A stretch of DNA of 64,000 bases from PLanc-01 sp035342095 (lineage in GTDB: Bacteria; Planctomycetota; Phycisphaerae; Sedimentisphaerales; Anaerobacaceae): the NCBI GenBank assembly GCA_035342095.1, contig DAOQWL010000017.1, positions 1-64,000 on the forward strand. Direction: 5' to 3'. Numbering within the stretch: position 1 is the first letter of the stretch; the number at the start of each line of letters is the position of its first letter. The notes below the pieces were generated by a model. That model saw only the letters and a list, made by a program, of their open reading frames with translations. It was not told the origin of the DNA and did not search any database. The translations under genes and the position numbers were made by a program. Shown piece by piece: positions 7,283 through 16,920 of the stretch.

Positions 7283-8794
7283 ATGAGCAGGTTATTTGTC
7301 CGATTCCATGATGTGACGTTTGCCTATCCCTCAGCGGCAGAGCCGCTCTTCTCCGGCCTATCTCTGCACCTGCCCTGCGGCTGGTCCGGCGTGGTCGGGG
7401 CCAACGGCGCCGGCAAGACCACCTTTCTGAAGCTGGCGACAAGACAGTTGGCGCCCGAAGCCGGCGTGGTCGAGGCTCCGCCGCGAGTTGCCTACTGCCC
7501 CCAGCGAACCGACGACGCGCCGGCCACGTTGAAGGAACTCATCGACGACCGGACCGGACCCGCGAGGAGCATCGGCGAAATGCTGGGCGTCCAGCCCGAT
7601 TGGCCCGACCGCTGGCAGACGCTCTCGCACGGCGAACGCAAGCGGGCGCAGATCGCGGTGGCGCTGTGGCTTGAGCCCGATGTCCTGGCGGTCGACGAGC
7701 CGACGAATCACCTCGACACCAATGCCAAGAACGCGGTGGTCGCTGCGATGCGATCGTTCGACGGGGTGGGCCTCCTGGTCAGTCACGACCGAGAGCTACT
7801 CGACTCGCTGTGTGGGCAGTGCGTGTTCCTCGATCCGCCGGATGTGACGGTCCGCCCGGGTGGCGTGACAAAGGGAATGGAGGTTGCCGACATGGAGCGG
7901 CAAGCGGCTTCCAGGCAACACGAACAGGACCGGCGGGAATGCGATAGAATCCGGCGGGAGGCTGCCCGAAGGGAGCAACTGGCCGCGGCGGCCGATCGTC
8001 GGCGTTCGAAACGCGGCCTGGGGGCCAGGGACCACGACGCCAGGGGCAAGAAGAATCTCGCCCGAGTCACCAGCAAGGACGCGGTCGGCGGCACACTGCG
8101 GCGCCAGATCGGCGGGCAACTGGAACGAGCACAACGCAAGTCACAGACAACCCGCGTCAAGAAGCAATACGAAACGGGCATCTGGCTTGCCGGCTCGACC
8201 TCGAAACGCAACACCCTACTCGATCTGCCGGCCGGCGCCATCGTCTTGGGCGAACATAGATCGCTCCGGCATCCGGATCTGACCATCCGCCCAACGGATC
8301 GCATCGCCTTGACGGGAGCCAACGGATCGGGCAAGAGCACGCTCGTGCGCCGGATCATCGCAATTCTCGGTGTGCCCACGGAACAGCAGACCTATGTACC
8401 ACAGGAGATTGACGCAAGCCGGTCGCAGGAGTTGCTCGATCAGGCCCGGCAACTGGCCGCAGATCAACTGGGCCACCTGATGAACATCGTCAGCCGTCTG
8501 GGCTCCCGGCCCGAGCGGCTCCTCGTCAGCGACGAACCCAGTCCGGGCGAAACGCGGAAGCTCATGCTCGCGCTGGGCATGGTCCGCGCGCCGCACATCA
8601 TCGTCATGGACGAGCCGACCAACCACATGGACCTGCCCTCCATCGAAGCATTGGAGACGGCCCTCGTCGACTGCCCCTGCGCCCTGCTGCTGGTCAGTCA
8701 CGACACCCGCTTCCTGCAAAGACTGACCCGGACCACTTGGCACATCACGCAGGAACCTGATGCCGGGGACGTCCTCACCCTCTGCATCACCTGA
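7283..8794 (+). CDS. ABC-F family ATP-binding protein
   Basis: This 503-residue cytoplasmic protein has two ABC ATPase domains and no membrane segment, as in ribosome-acting ABC-F factors (translation rescue or antibiotic resistance). Domain 1 has Walker A GANGAGKT near residue 39, signature LSHGE near 117 and Walker B DVLAVDEPTNHLD. A long charged linker (about residues 200-270) separates it from domain 2, which has Walker A GANGSGKS near 346 and IIVMDEPTNHMD. The domain 2 signature is degenerate (PSPGE instead of LSGGE). A near-consensus promoter and a long leader precede the gene. The exact subfamily cannot be assigned. Confidence 0.88.
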   Translation: MSRLFVRFHDVTFAYPSAAEPLFSGLSLHLPCGWSGVVGANGAGKTTFLKLATRQLAPEAGVVEAPPRVAYCPQRTDDAPATLKELIDDRTGPARSIGEMLGVQPDWPDRWQTLSHGERKRAQIAVALWLEPDVLAVDEPTNHLDTNAKNAVVAAMRSFDGVGLLVSHDRELLDSLCGQCVFLDPPDVTVRPGGVTKGMEVADMERQAASRQHEQDRRECDRIRREAARREQLAAAADRRRSKRGLGARDHDARGKKNLARVTSKDAVGGTLRRQIGGQLERAQRKSQTTRVKKQYETGIWLAGSTSKRNTLLDLPAGAIVLGEHRSLRHPDLTIRPTDRIALTGANGSGKSTLVRRIIAILGVPTEQQTYVPQEIDASRSQELLDQARQLAADQLGHLMNIVSRLGSRPERLLVSDEPSPGETRKLMLALGMVRAPHIIVMDEPTNHMDLPSIEALETALVDCPCALLLVSHDTRFLQRLTRTTWHITQEPDAGDVLTLCIT

Positions 8795-8832
8795 CCATCA
8801 TGAAGCACACCCTCATCGCGGCGTCCGTGCCC

Positions 8833-10899
8833 TCAAGGCCGGCTCGTACTGACGTTGGCGGACCCCGCCATGACGAAGACGTCTGCGCCTTGCTTTTTGT
8901 ATTTCCGCGGGATTCCGTCCCAATTGTCCTGGCCGTCCACGAAACAGAACCCGAACTCGTCCGGCATCCGGCTCATTGCAGCGGACCACCAGTGTCCCCC
9001 GCCATGCTGCCCTTCATAGGTCATCGGCGTCTTGTTGTTGCCGACCAGGCCTCTGTTGTCCCAGGTGTGGACGCAGTAGCCAGGCGAGGAGTGATCCTCG
9101 CGATAATGGACTGTGACCACGTTCTGACCGTCCTGAAGGGCGTTCTCATAGGTGACGAACTGCCCCTTCGCATCCCGGTACTTGTCGATGTTTCCCAAGA
9201 ATACGACCTTGGAACACCTCGGATGCACTGTGCCCACGTCGTACCAGTTCCTGTTGGACGCCGACACGGCCTGGGCGGGAGCCGTTCCCATGAGAGAGAA
9301 CGCCGGCGTCCCGTCGGGAATCGAGAGCTTGGTGCTGTCCAGACTGACGTGGATCTCCTGATCGCTATCGCCGAAGTTGTGGACGACGAGGATTCTCTCT
9401 CGGAACCACTCCCGGACAATCGCCAGGATCTTCGACCGATCCGACGGATCGTTGTCCCACCGGTCATCGCCCGAGTAGTGCGCGTGGGCGAAGTAGGTGA
9501 TGCCGCCCCGCAAGGCGTCGTATTCCTTGCGGACCTTCAAGAGCCGTCGGTAGTGATTCAGGATCGAGCCTTCATCGAAGGCCTGGGACCACACGTCGCT
9601 CCAGTTCAACGGCGGCCTGAGGGCGGCATCGCTGCCGGCGCCGGTTGTGCCGATCTCCTCTCCGTAGTAGATCGACGGATTGCCGGACAGCAGCAGGTAG
9701 AGAGAGGCAGCCAACTTGATCCTCGCCACATCGGACCCCAGTTGCGAGGCAACCCGGTCGCCCGCAAACTGGTCGTGGTTGCTCAGGAATATGACATCCT
9801 GCGTCCCGGCGGGCAAACCGCATTGGATCGCATACAGACTGCTCAGGAAGCTGTTGGGCCTGTACCCCAATCTGGCAGGCGTCATCAGGTCCCCCTGGAA
9901 ATTGAAATGAAACGCACAGTGGAACTCGTTTCCGCTGCCGTAGTAGGAACGCATCTGCTCATACGTTTTCGTGGGAGCTTCCGCCAGGAGGATGGCCGTG
10001 GGATGATCCGCGTCCAGCCAGGTCCTCAACTCCTGCCAGACCTTGTGCGTTCCGTCCTGATCCGCCTGCTCGCCTGAGCCCGTCTCGGACAGATAGCGCA
10101 CCGCGTCGCATCGAAAACCATCGATCTGCGCGTTCTTCAGCCAATAGTCCATGACCTTCTTGAACTCGTCGACGATCTGGTCTTTCGCCGTGGCGTCATT
10201 GTAGTTCAGGTCCGGCATGGTACCGCCGTAACCAACGAGCTGGCCGGCAGAGTCGTAGCATGGCGCTGTCCCGTTCCCAAAGACGGAGTAGTAGTAATCG
10301 TCATTGTGGGTGTCCCCATCGCCGTTTCGGTCGTAGCCGTCGAACGGGTCTTTGAACCACGTCTTGTTGGCGTTTCCCGCATGCGTCGTGGAATCGTCCT
10401 CCCAGGGGTCGTTCCATTGCAGGTCCTTGTCGGCCCAGATGTACCAATGGTCCTTCCTCTTGGCGGGATCGGAAGAGCAGAACCAGGGATGCAGCGAGCC
10501 CGTGTGATTGATGACCAGGTCCAGGAGGATTCGCATCCCTCGCACATGTGCGGCTTTCGTCAGGTCCTTCAGGTCCTGCTCCGTGCCGTAGCGAGACGTG
10601 ATCTTGTAGTAATCCGTCGTGTTGTATCCGTGGTCGTCCATGGCCTCGAAGATCGGCATCAGCCAGATCGTGCCGACCCCGAGGTCCTGGAGGTAGGCCA
10701 ATTCCTTCTCCACGCCCTTCAAGGTCCCGGCGGGCGTGAACTTCTCGACGAAGACCTGGTAGATCGTGGTCTGCGTGTGCCACGCCGGCCCGGACTGGCC
10801 GGAGGCGGTCGTCGTGAAGACGCTCACACTCGCGAGAAAGATGACCAGGAACATCAGCAGTGCCGAAGACGCCAATAGCCGATTCTTGAGCTGAAACAT
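8833..10899 (-). CDS. Secreted alpha-amylase-family glycoside hydrolase (GH13)
   Basis: This 688-residue protein hydrolyses alpha-glucans. It has an N-terminal signal peptide (about residues 1-34) and a GH13 barrel with the conserved regions in order: DLVINHTG, DGFRCDAVRYL (nucleophile Asp), LLAEAP (acid/base Glu) and FLSNHD. The C-terminal 120 residues (HYREDH, VHTWDN) resemble a pullulanase-associated carbohydrate-binding module (CBM41-like); that part is less certain. ATG 10899 follows gaggagcg. It converges with the ABC-F gene. Substrate (starch, glycogen or pullulan) cannot be fixed from sequence. Confidence 0.88.
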   Translation of the reverse strand: MFQLKNRLLASSALLMFLVIFLASVSVFTTTASGQSGPAWHTQTTIYQVFVEKFTPAGTLKGVEKELAYLQDLGVGTIWLMPIFEAMDDHGYNTTDYYKITSRYGTEQDLKDLTKAAHVRGMRILLDLVINHTGSLHPWFCSSDPAKRKDHWYIWADKDLQWNDPWEDDSTTHAGNANKTWFKDPFDGYDRNGDGDTHNDDYYYSVFGNGTAPCYDSAGQLVGYGGTMPDLNYNDATAKDQIVDEFKKVMDYWLKNAQIDGFRCDAVRYLSETGSGEQADQDGTHKVWQELRTWLDADHPTAILLAEAPTKTYEQMRSYYGSGNEFHCAFHFNFQGDLMTPARLGYRPNSFLSSLYAIQCGLPAGTQDVIFLSNHDQFAGDRVASQLGSDVARIKLAASLYLLLSGNPSIYYGEEIGTTGAGSDAALRPPLNWSDVWSQAFDEGSILNHYRRLLKVRKEYDALRGGITYFAHAHYSGDDRWDNDPSDRSKILAIVREWFRERILVVHNFGDSDQEIHVSLDSTKLSIPDGTPAFSLMGTAPAQAVSASNRNWYDVGTVHPRCSKVVFLGNIDKYRDAKGQFVTYENALQDGQNVVTVHYREDHSSPGYCVHTWDNRGLVGNNKTPMTYEGQHGGGHWWSAAMSRMPDEFGFCFVDGQDNWDGIPRKYKKQGADVFVMAGSANVSTSRP

Positions 10900-11011
10900 A
10901 GGTCGCTCCTCTCACTTTGGATGGGGACTATCGTTCGTCCTGTGCTTCCACAGCTTGTTGTCGATGACAACACGATAGTGCGGCAAGTCGGCAGAGCAAT
11001 AGGCATTTTGC

Positions 11012-12524
11012 CTAGCAGCCCGTTGAAAAAGTCTTCATGGCGAGCATTTTGTTGTGGACACTGAGTATCTGACTTGCTATTGTGGGGCCATGAAGGTCAT
11101 GGAGGATGCCCCATGTCGATGAGCAAGCGTCGCTTGGAACGTCAACAGAACCTGTGGATCAACACGACCGAGATCGTGACCTCGCCCGGCCATCCTTTCT
11201 ACCAACGGCTGAATCAGTTGCTGCAGGAGCACGGGTTCGACCGGTTTGTCGAAGACCGGTGCGACTCGTTCTACGCCCCGACTCGGGGTCGTCCGAGCAT
11301 TCCGCCGGGGGTGTATTTTCGCATGCTGCTGATCGGCTACTTCGAGGGGATCGACTCGGAACGAGGGATCGCCTGGCGGTGTGCGGACTCGCTGGCGTTG
11401 CGGTCGTTTCTGGGGTACGAGTTGAACGAGCGGACGCCGGAACATTCGAGCCTGTCGGTGATTCGGGGTCGGATCGATGTGGAGACGCATCGGGAGGTGT
11501 TCCAGTGGGTGCTGAAGGTGCTGGCGACAAGTAATCTCCTGAAGGGCAAGACGATCGGGATCGACGCCACCACGCTGGAGGCGAACGCGGCGTTGCGGAG
11601 CATCGTGCGTCGGGACACGGATCAGCGGTATGAGGAGTTCCTGCAGGATCTGGCGAAGGCGTCGGGGATCGAGAGTCCGACGCGTGAGGACCTGGCCCGG
11701 ATCGACCGGAAGCGGCCGAAGAAGGGCTCGAATCAGGACTGGTACAATCCGAACGATCCGGACGCCAGGATCACGAAGATGAAGGATGGACGAACGCATC
11801 TGGCGCATAAGGCGGAGCACGCGGTGGACCTGGAGACGGGGGCGATCGTCGCGGTGACCCTGCAAGGGGCCGACCAGGGGGACACGACGACGATGGCGAC
11901 CACGTTGTCGGAGACCGAGAAGAATCTGGCCCAAGTGCAGGGAGACCCGCAGGCGAAAGAAGGTCTGCATCCGAATGGGATGCAAGAGGTGGTGGCGGAC
12001 AAAGGATATCATAGCAACGAGACGGTTCGGACCTTGCAGGGACAAGCGATTCGCAGCTACGTGTCGGAGCCGAGATACCGGGGCCGTCGTCACTGGAAGG
12101 ATCGGGAGGCGGAACGCCAGGCGGTGTACGCGAACCGTCGCCGGATTCACGGCGAGCGAGGCAAACGGCTGCTCCGCAAACGGGGCGAACTGTTGGAGCG
12201 TCCGTTCGCTCACTGCTATGAGACGGGCGGGATGCGTCGGACGCATCTTCGCACACATGCTCGGATTCTCAAACGACTGCTGATTCATGTGGCTGGGTGC
12301 AATCTGGCTCTGGTGATGCGGACGGTGTTCGGCCTGGGGACCCCGCGGGGCCTGCAGGGCCTTATTCTTGGCTTCCTTCGCAGGGGGATTCGCCTCGCCT
12401 GCGAGTTGTGGCGCCGTGGTACGCCGACTCGATCCTCGCGATGGCGGTTGGGCTCCCCCTCCGTCGTCTGGCCGATTCTCCGACCGGAGCTACCCGCTCT
12501 CTGAATTCTTCAACGGGCTGCTAG
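11012..12524 (+). mobile_element. Complete insertion sequence, IS1182-like
   Basis: A perfect 16-bp terminal inverted repeat, ctagcagcccgttgaa, bounds the element at 11012-11027 and 12509-12524. The outermost ctag is palindromic, so it may be a 4-bp target duplication rather than part of the repeat. One transposase gene fills the interior. The element looks intact and therefore possibly active or recently active. Confidence 0.85.
11113..12504 (+). CDS. DDE transposase of the IS1182-like element
   Basis: This 463-residue protein has an N-terminal DUF772-like region (PTRGRPSIPPGVYFRMLLIGYFEG landmark near residues 48-70), then the first catalytic Asp in IGIDATTLEANAA near 150. The DPDARITKMKDGRTHLAHKAE segment near 215-235 and the second Asp in VVADKGYHSNET near 300 follow. 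The catalytic Glu is probably in the ERQAVYANRRRIHGERG region. These are features of IS1182/IS5-like transposases. ATG 11113 is preferred over 11074 because ggagg lies 7 bases upstream. The gene ends inside the right terminal region, as is usual. Confidence 0.9.
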   Translation: MSMSKRRLERQQNLWINTTEIVTSPGHPFYQRLNQLLQEHGFDRFVEDRCDSFYAPTRGRPSIPPGVYFRMLLIGYFEGIDSERGIAWRCADSLALRSFLGYELNERTPEHSSLSVIRGRIDVETHREVFQWVLKVLATSNLLKGKTIGIDATTLEANAALRSIVRRDTDQRYEEFLQDLAKASGIESPTREDLARIDRKRPKKGSNQDWYNPNDPDARITKMKDGRTHLAHKAEHAVDLETGAIVAVTLQGADQGDTTTMATTLSETEKNLAQVQGDPQAKEGLHPNGMQEVVADKGYHSNETVRTLQGQAIRSYVSEPRYRGRRHWKDREAERQAVYANRRRIHGERGKRLLRKRGELLERPFAHCYETGGMRRTHLRTHARILKRLLIHVAGCNLALVMRTVFGLGTPRGLQGLILGFLRRGIRLACELWRRGTPTRSSRWRLGSPSVVWPILRPELPAL

Positions 12525-13416
12525 CGATTCCGACGAAACCAAAACGGAACCAGCCCTGCTCGCACGCGGAGTCTCGCAGCAGCACAGAAATCAGCATGTG
12601 TCGTCCGCCCTGCAGGGTCCAGGAATCTCCGTCGGCCTCTCGCCTGTCACAACACCTGTTTCCGGCAGGGACCGCCCCCACCAGTTGGCACATCGAGCAA
12701 GACTCCGAAACGGTGGAAATGGCCTCATTGACTCCTCCCGGAGTTCGGGCTTGATTTCGCGATAGAGGTCCACGCTGCCATCGCCCGTGCGGTGGAGCAT
12801 CCGAAAGCCAGGAAACCCGAGTATCACACCTACCTATTTCACATTCTGGAATTCCGGTGAAGTCTGCGTGACGGGACGACTCTCGAGCCAGCCCGTCCGC
12901 TCCGGCGTTGTCCGCTCATACCATGCGAATTCCGGCTCATCCGGTTCTTGCGTACTTCCCTGTGTGATGGGGGCGCTGCCCCCCCGGCATTTGACGCTTG
13001 GGGCCAATAGCATGAGTACAAAGAAAGGAACCGACTGGTCAGGCGCCCTGCGGCCCGGTTCCGCATTCGCTCGGTGTTCTCCCGATCATATCACGAGCGA
13101 GGCCATTCGGTTCCGCCGTCGCCCCCGCACTACCATGCTGCTGGCACAAAGCGAAAAATGCCAGGAGTCCGGGGACGGCGTCCCCGGTTACGGAGCGCTG
13201 CATGACCCCAGAAGTGCGCAAGAACCGGATGAGCCGGAAAACAACGCTCTTACTCCCTTCGCAGCAAGGACTTGCGCCATTGGTATGGTTATTTGGATGA
13301 ATTTTTGTTGACAGATAACATCCCAACTTTTATCATTTATCGCATGTCATATTGAATGGTCTATTGTCGGCCGGGACGCGGGCCCCGGCTTGGGAGAGAA
13401 ATGGAAAGGAGGAATC
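12525..13416. repeat. Gene-free stretch carrying a MITE-like inverted element (12925-13250)
   Basis: No supported gene lies between the IS and the HNH gene. The main content is an inverted pair. At 12986-13014 ggcatttgacgcttggggcc leads to aatagcatg; its counterpart catgctgctggcacaaagcg plus aaaaatgcc lies at 13134-13162 on the other strand. Each is flanked on the outside by a GC hairpin (gggggcgctgccccc at 12970, ccggggacggcgtccccgg at 13169) and by an outer arm ccggctcatccggttcttgcg (about 12932 forward, 13224 reverse). A second locus with the same design is at 20850-21265. Confidence 0.6.
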
Positions 13417-14325
13417 ATGTCCGGACCGAATTGTCACAACTGCATCTATTCCGTCTGCGACGCGGAACTGTGGCTTCGACTGGTGTGGATGGGCAAGCCG
13501 CTCGTTCCGCGATGCGCCAACCATCCCCAATGGCCCGGCCAGTTGCACGAGGTCACGGGCATCCCCTGCCGGAACTACCGGCGAAAGCCCGCGACGCCGG
13601 GAGGCGAGGTCCGCCTGATCCCGCTGGCAGAGGGCCACTACGCCTACGTGGACGCGGCCGACTACGAGTGGCTCAGCCGGTGGAAGTGGGGTACGGCCAG
13701 CGGCGGATATGCCGGGCGAAGCGAGAACAGCAGAACGATCCTCATGCACCGCGAGATCATGCAGCCGCCCAAAGGAATGGTCGTGGACCATGCCGACGGC
13801 AATAGGGCCAACAACTGCCGATTCAATCTACGCGTCTGCACACGCCAGGAAAACCAGCGAAATGCACGCAAGCAGCGTGGCACACGCTTCCGCTTCAAGG
13901 GCGTCTGTTACAGCAAACGGCGAAATAGGTACTTTGCACAATGCCGCTTCGCGGGTAAAGATCGCTGGTTCGGCTATTTCGACGACGAGGTTGAGGCAGC
14001 GCGTGCCTATGATCGTGCGGCGGTCGAGGAATGCGGGGAATTCGCCCGGGTGAACTTCCCACGGGAATGGCCGCCGGAGCGCCGCAAGGAGGTCCACACC
14101 CAGTGGCTGGCGAGGACGAAGGCACAACAGAAGAAGGCTGCGAGGAAAGGCGGCAAGAGGAACACGCCCGCCGGAAAGAAGAAGGACACGACGAAGGAAA
14201 GTGCAAAACTCAAGAGGATGGAGGACCACAAGGTGACAGGCAGGAAGGCTGGGCCTGACAGGCGGACAGGGAGATGCGTAGCCTCCGGACACACGATCCC
14301 AACACGAAACAGGAAGAAGGCGTAA
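13417..14325 (+). CDS. HNH endonuclease with AP2 DNA-binding domain
   Basis: This 302-residue protein starts with a Cys-rich region (CHNCIYSVC near residue 5, further Cys near 34 and 51) that may bind zinc. An HNH nuclease follows (MHREIMQPP, VVDHADGNRANNCRFNLR, residues 110-145). Next comes an AP2/ERF-like DNA-binding domain (FKGVCYSKRRNRYFA to FDDEVEAARAYDRAAVEE, about 155-205) and a Lys/Arg-rich tail. HNH-AP2 proteins are typical of free-standing homing endonucleases and phages. ATG 13417 sits 4 bases after aaaggagga. It stands alone in a repeat-rich region, which fits a selfish element. Confidence 0.85.
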   Translation: MSGPNCHNCIYSVCDAELWLRLVWMGKPLVPRCANHPQWPGQLHEVTGIPCRNYRRKPATPGGEVRLIPLAEGHYAYVDAADYEWLSRWKWGTASGGYAGRSENSRTILMHREIMQPPKGMVVDHADGNRANNCRFNLRVCTRQENQRNARKQRGTRFRFKGVCYSKRRNRYFAQCRFAGKDRWFGYFDDEVEAARAYDRAAVEECGEFARVNFPREWPPERRKEVHTQWLARTKAQQKKAARKGGKRNTPAGKKKDTTKESAKLKRMEDHKVTGRKAGPDRRTGRCVASGHTIPTRNRKKA

Positions 14326-14566
14326 CGATATAGAAATGGAGATGGTGGGCAAAGCCCACGCCGCCCACTGCCGGCGCGGCCATGCAGGGGGAACTCGTCT
14401 CTGTGGCGTCCATTTCCTTCCGGTCCAGGAAGTACCGGACGCATGGTACTGCGTGTCGAAATCGAGCTTTCGCCGGACGGGGAATCTGCGTATAATCTGG
14501 CTTCGCCCGGGAGCCCGTGTGACGGGTCGGGCGATTCCGTGCGATGAGCTGGGTGAGATCAAGACG

Positions 14567-15613
14567 ATGGGTTATTTTCGTGACAACGTAGAACAGGCGG
14601 CGGGGTATACGCCGGGGTTTCAGCCGAAGGCGACGGATGTCGTCAAGCTCAATACCAATGAGAACCCCTATCCGCCATCGCCCAAGGTGATGAAGATATT
14701 GGCCGAGGTCCGGCCGGAACAACTCCGACGGTATCCGGACCCGATGGCGACCGTCTTTCGCGAGGCGGCCGCGGAGATTCACGGCGTGCTGCCCGAGAAC
14801 ATCCTGTGCTGCAACGGCGGCGACGAGCTGCTCGCGATGGCCATTCGGGCCTTCTGCGACGAGTATCGGCCGCTGGCGTACCCGGTGCCCACGTACACGC
14901 TGTACCCGGTCCTGGCGAAGCTGCACCCGTGCGAGGCCATCGAGATCCCGTTCGACGCGGAGTTCAACCTCCCCGCCAAGCTGGCGACCGCCGGGGCGGC
15001 ACTGACCATCGTCTGCAACCCGAACGCACCGACGGGCAGTCTCATCCGCGTGGGCGAATTGGCCTCCCTGGCCGCAGAGATCAAGGGCGTTCTGCTCATC
15101 GACGAGGCCTACGCGGACTTCGCCGAGTGGAACTGCGTCTCGCTGGTCAAGGACTTCCCCAACGTCATCATCCTGCGGACGCTGAGCAAGGGGTACTCGC
15201 TGGCAGGCCTGCGATTCGGGTACGCCATCGCCGACAAGGGGCTGATCGACGGGCTCCTCAAGGTCAAGGATTCGTACAACGTGGACGCCCTGTCGATCGC
15301 ACTGGCGACCGCGGCGGTCAAGGACCAGGCATATTTCCGCGAGAACGTCGAGAAGATCAAGGGCGCCCGGCGGACTCTCACCGAGCAGTTGCGGCACTTG
15401 GGATTCGCGGTTCGCGACAGTCACTCGAACTTCGTCTTCACCCAAGTCAGGAACGGCTCAGCCGCTCCGATTCACGAGGAGCTGGCCCGCCGGAACATTT
15501 TCGTGCGGTACTGGAATCAGCCGGGAATTGCCGACAAGCTTCGAATCAGCGTCGGGACGCCGGAACAGAACGACAAACTCATCGCCGCGCTGCGGGAAAT
15601 CGTCGCCAAATAG
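14567..15613 (+). CDS. hisC: Histidinol-phosphate aminotransferase
   Basis: This PLP enzyme makes L-histidinol phosphate from imidazole acetol-phosphate in histidine synthesis. The 348-residue protein shows VKLNTNENPYPPSP near residue 25, CNPNAPTGS near 150, the DEAYADF segment near 180 and the PLP-lysine motif LRTLSKGYSLAGLR near 205. ATG 14567 was chosen because the protein then begins FRDNVEQAAGY as in the family. hisB follows after 11 bp, so the two form an operon with ispF. Confidence 0.93.
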   Translation: MGYFRDNVEQAAGYTPGFQPKATDVVKLNTNENPYPPSPKVMKILAEVRPEQLRRYPDPMATVFREAAAEIHGVLPENILCCNGGDELLAMAIRAFCDEYRPLAYPVPTYTLYPVLAKLHPCEAIEIPFDAEFNLPAKLATAGAALTIVCNPNAPTGSLIRVGELASLAAEIKGVLLIDEAYADFAEWNCVSLVKDFPNVIILRTLSKGYSLAGLRFGYAIADKGLIDGLLKVKDSYNVDALSIALATAAVKDQAYFRENVEKIKGARRTLTEQLRHLGFAVRDSHSNFVFTQVRNGSAAPIHEELARRNIFVRYWNQPGIADKLRISVGTPEQNDKLIAALREIVAK

Positions 15614-15624
15614 GGAAACCAAAT

Positions 15625-16209
15625 ATGCAGACGAGAACCGGACAGATCCATCGAAAGACGAAAGAGACTGACATCCGCTGCGAGCTGAACCTCGACGGCG
15701 TCGGGCGGTACGACATCGACACGGGCGTCGGCTTCCTCGACCACATGCTCACCCACCTGAGCAAGCACGGGCGGATCGACCTGACCGTCAAGGCCAAGGG
15801 CGACCTGCACATCGACGCCCACCACACGACGGAGGACATCGGCCTGAGCCTAGGCGAGTGCCTGCTCTCGGCGCTGGGCGACAAGAAAGGCATCGCTCGG
15901 TACGGGCACAGCTCCGTGCCGATGGAGGATGCGCTGGCGAACGTCTCGCTGGACCTCTCGGGCCGGCCGGTCTGCGTGTACCACGCTGAGTATCGCTCGA
16001 ACAAGATCGGCGACTTCGACGTCGAACTGATCGAGGAGTTCCTGCGGGCCTTCTCCAACAGCGGCAAATTCAATCTGCACGTGAACGTCCCCTACGGCAC
16101 AAACAGCCACCACATCGCGGAGGCGATCTTCAAGGCCCTCGGCCAGGCGATGGCCGCCGCGGTCAAGATCGTCGGGACGGAGATTCCCAGTACGAAGGGG
16201 CAGTTGTGA
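15625..16209 (+). CDS. hisB: Imidazoleglycerol-phosphate dehydratase
   Basis: This enzyme dehydrates imidazole glycerol phosphate in histidine synthesis. It is 194 residues, the full monofunctional length, with the metal-binding motifs GVGFLDHML near residue 37 and DAHHTTEDIGLSLG near 66. The third cluster is the NSHHIAEAIFKALGQAM segment near 160. It follows hisC by 11 bp, and its stop overlaps the ispF GTG start by 4 bp, which suggests translational coupling. Confidence 0.95.
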   Translation: MQTRTGQIHRKTKETDIRCELNLDGVGRYDIDTGVGFLDHMLTHLSKHGRIDLTVKAKGDLHIDAHHTTEDIGLSLGECLLSALGDKKGIARYGHSSVPMEDALANVSLDLSGRPVCVYHAEYRSNKIGDFDVELIEEFLRAFSNSGKFNLHVNVPYGTNSHHIAEAIFKALGQAMAAAVKIVGTEIPSTKGQL

Positions 16210-16721
16210 TCGAAGAACCGAAACCGCCGGAATACAGGGTCGGCATCGGCACCGACATCCATCGGATCGTCGAGGGCCGAAAGCTCATGCTGGGCGGAGT
16301 CCACATCCCCTTCCCCGCGGGTCTGCTCGGACACAGCGACGGCGACGTCGCCCTGCACGCGGTCGTCGACGCCCTGCTCGGCGCCGCCGGCATGGGCGAC
16401 ATCGGGACCCTGTTCCCCGACACGGACGTGCAGTGGAAGGACGCCGACAGCAAGGGGTTCCTCTACGCGGTGAAGGAGCAGCTCGAAAAGAAGGGCTGGG
16501 AAGTAGTCAACGTGGACCTGACAATCCACACGGAGCAGCCCAAGCTCGGCCCGTTCAAGGGCCAGATCCGACGCTGCATCGCCGGCCTGCTCGGCATGGA
16601 TTTCCAGGCCGTTAATATCAAGGCCAAGACGAACGAAGGTCTCGGCGAAATCGGCGCCGGCGAAGCGATGGCCGCCACCGCCATCGCCCTGCTCCGCAAG
16701 AAACCCCGCCGGGGGTTATAG
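16206..16721 (+). CDS. ispF: 2-C-methyl-D-erythritol 2,4-cyclodiphosphate synthase
   Basis: This enzyme forms MEcPP in the non-mevalonate isoprenoid pathway. The 171-residue protein has the zinc site GIGTDIHRI near residue 14 and LLGHSDGDVALHAVVDALLGA near 40-60. The DIGTLFPDTD and INIKAKTNEGLG motifs also match the family. It starts with GTG overlapping the hisB stop (GTGA). Its product is used upstream of UppS, whose gene is elsewhere in this window. A short GC palindrome (accccgccggggg) spans the last codons and might help termination. Confidence 0.94.
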   Translation: MIEEPKPPEYRVGIGTDIHRIVEGRKLMLGGVHIPFPAGLLGHSDGDVALHAVVDALLGAAGMGDIGTLFPDTDVQWKDADSKGFLYAVKEQLEKKGWEVVNVDLTIHTEQPKLGPFKGQIRRCIAGLLGMDFQAVNIKAKTNEGLGEIGAGEAMAATAIALLRKKPRRGL

Positions 16722-16920
16722 CAAGCACTCGCGTCTTCCAGTTAGTCAATCATCGCGATACACAGATACCCTGCGATCCAAGAGACCCCGCCCCTGCTAC
16801 GCCGGCGGAGTATAGCGCCTCCGGGTTCATCATGTTTCCGCATATCATTCCACCAGCACGAACGATAGAATACAGAGTGTGAATACAGTACACCGATGAC
16901 CTGATGTGGAGGTACACAGG

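Noticed and set aside
12591..12827. 78-codon minus-strand frame that could be the tail of a prepilin (GDGSVDLYREI)
   Set aside because: Only a few residues resemble the H-X9-DG tail, and there is no upstream body or start; not enough to call a remnant.
16700..16720. GC palindrome at the end of ispF as an intrinsic terminator
   Set aside because: The stem is short and no T run follows, so it was only mentioned in the ispF entry.
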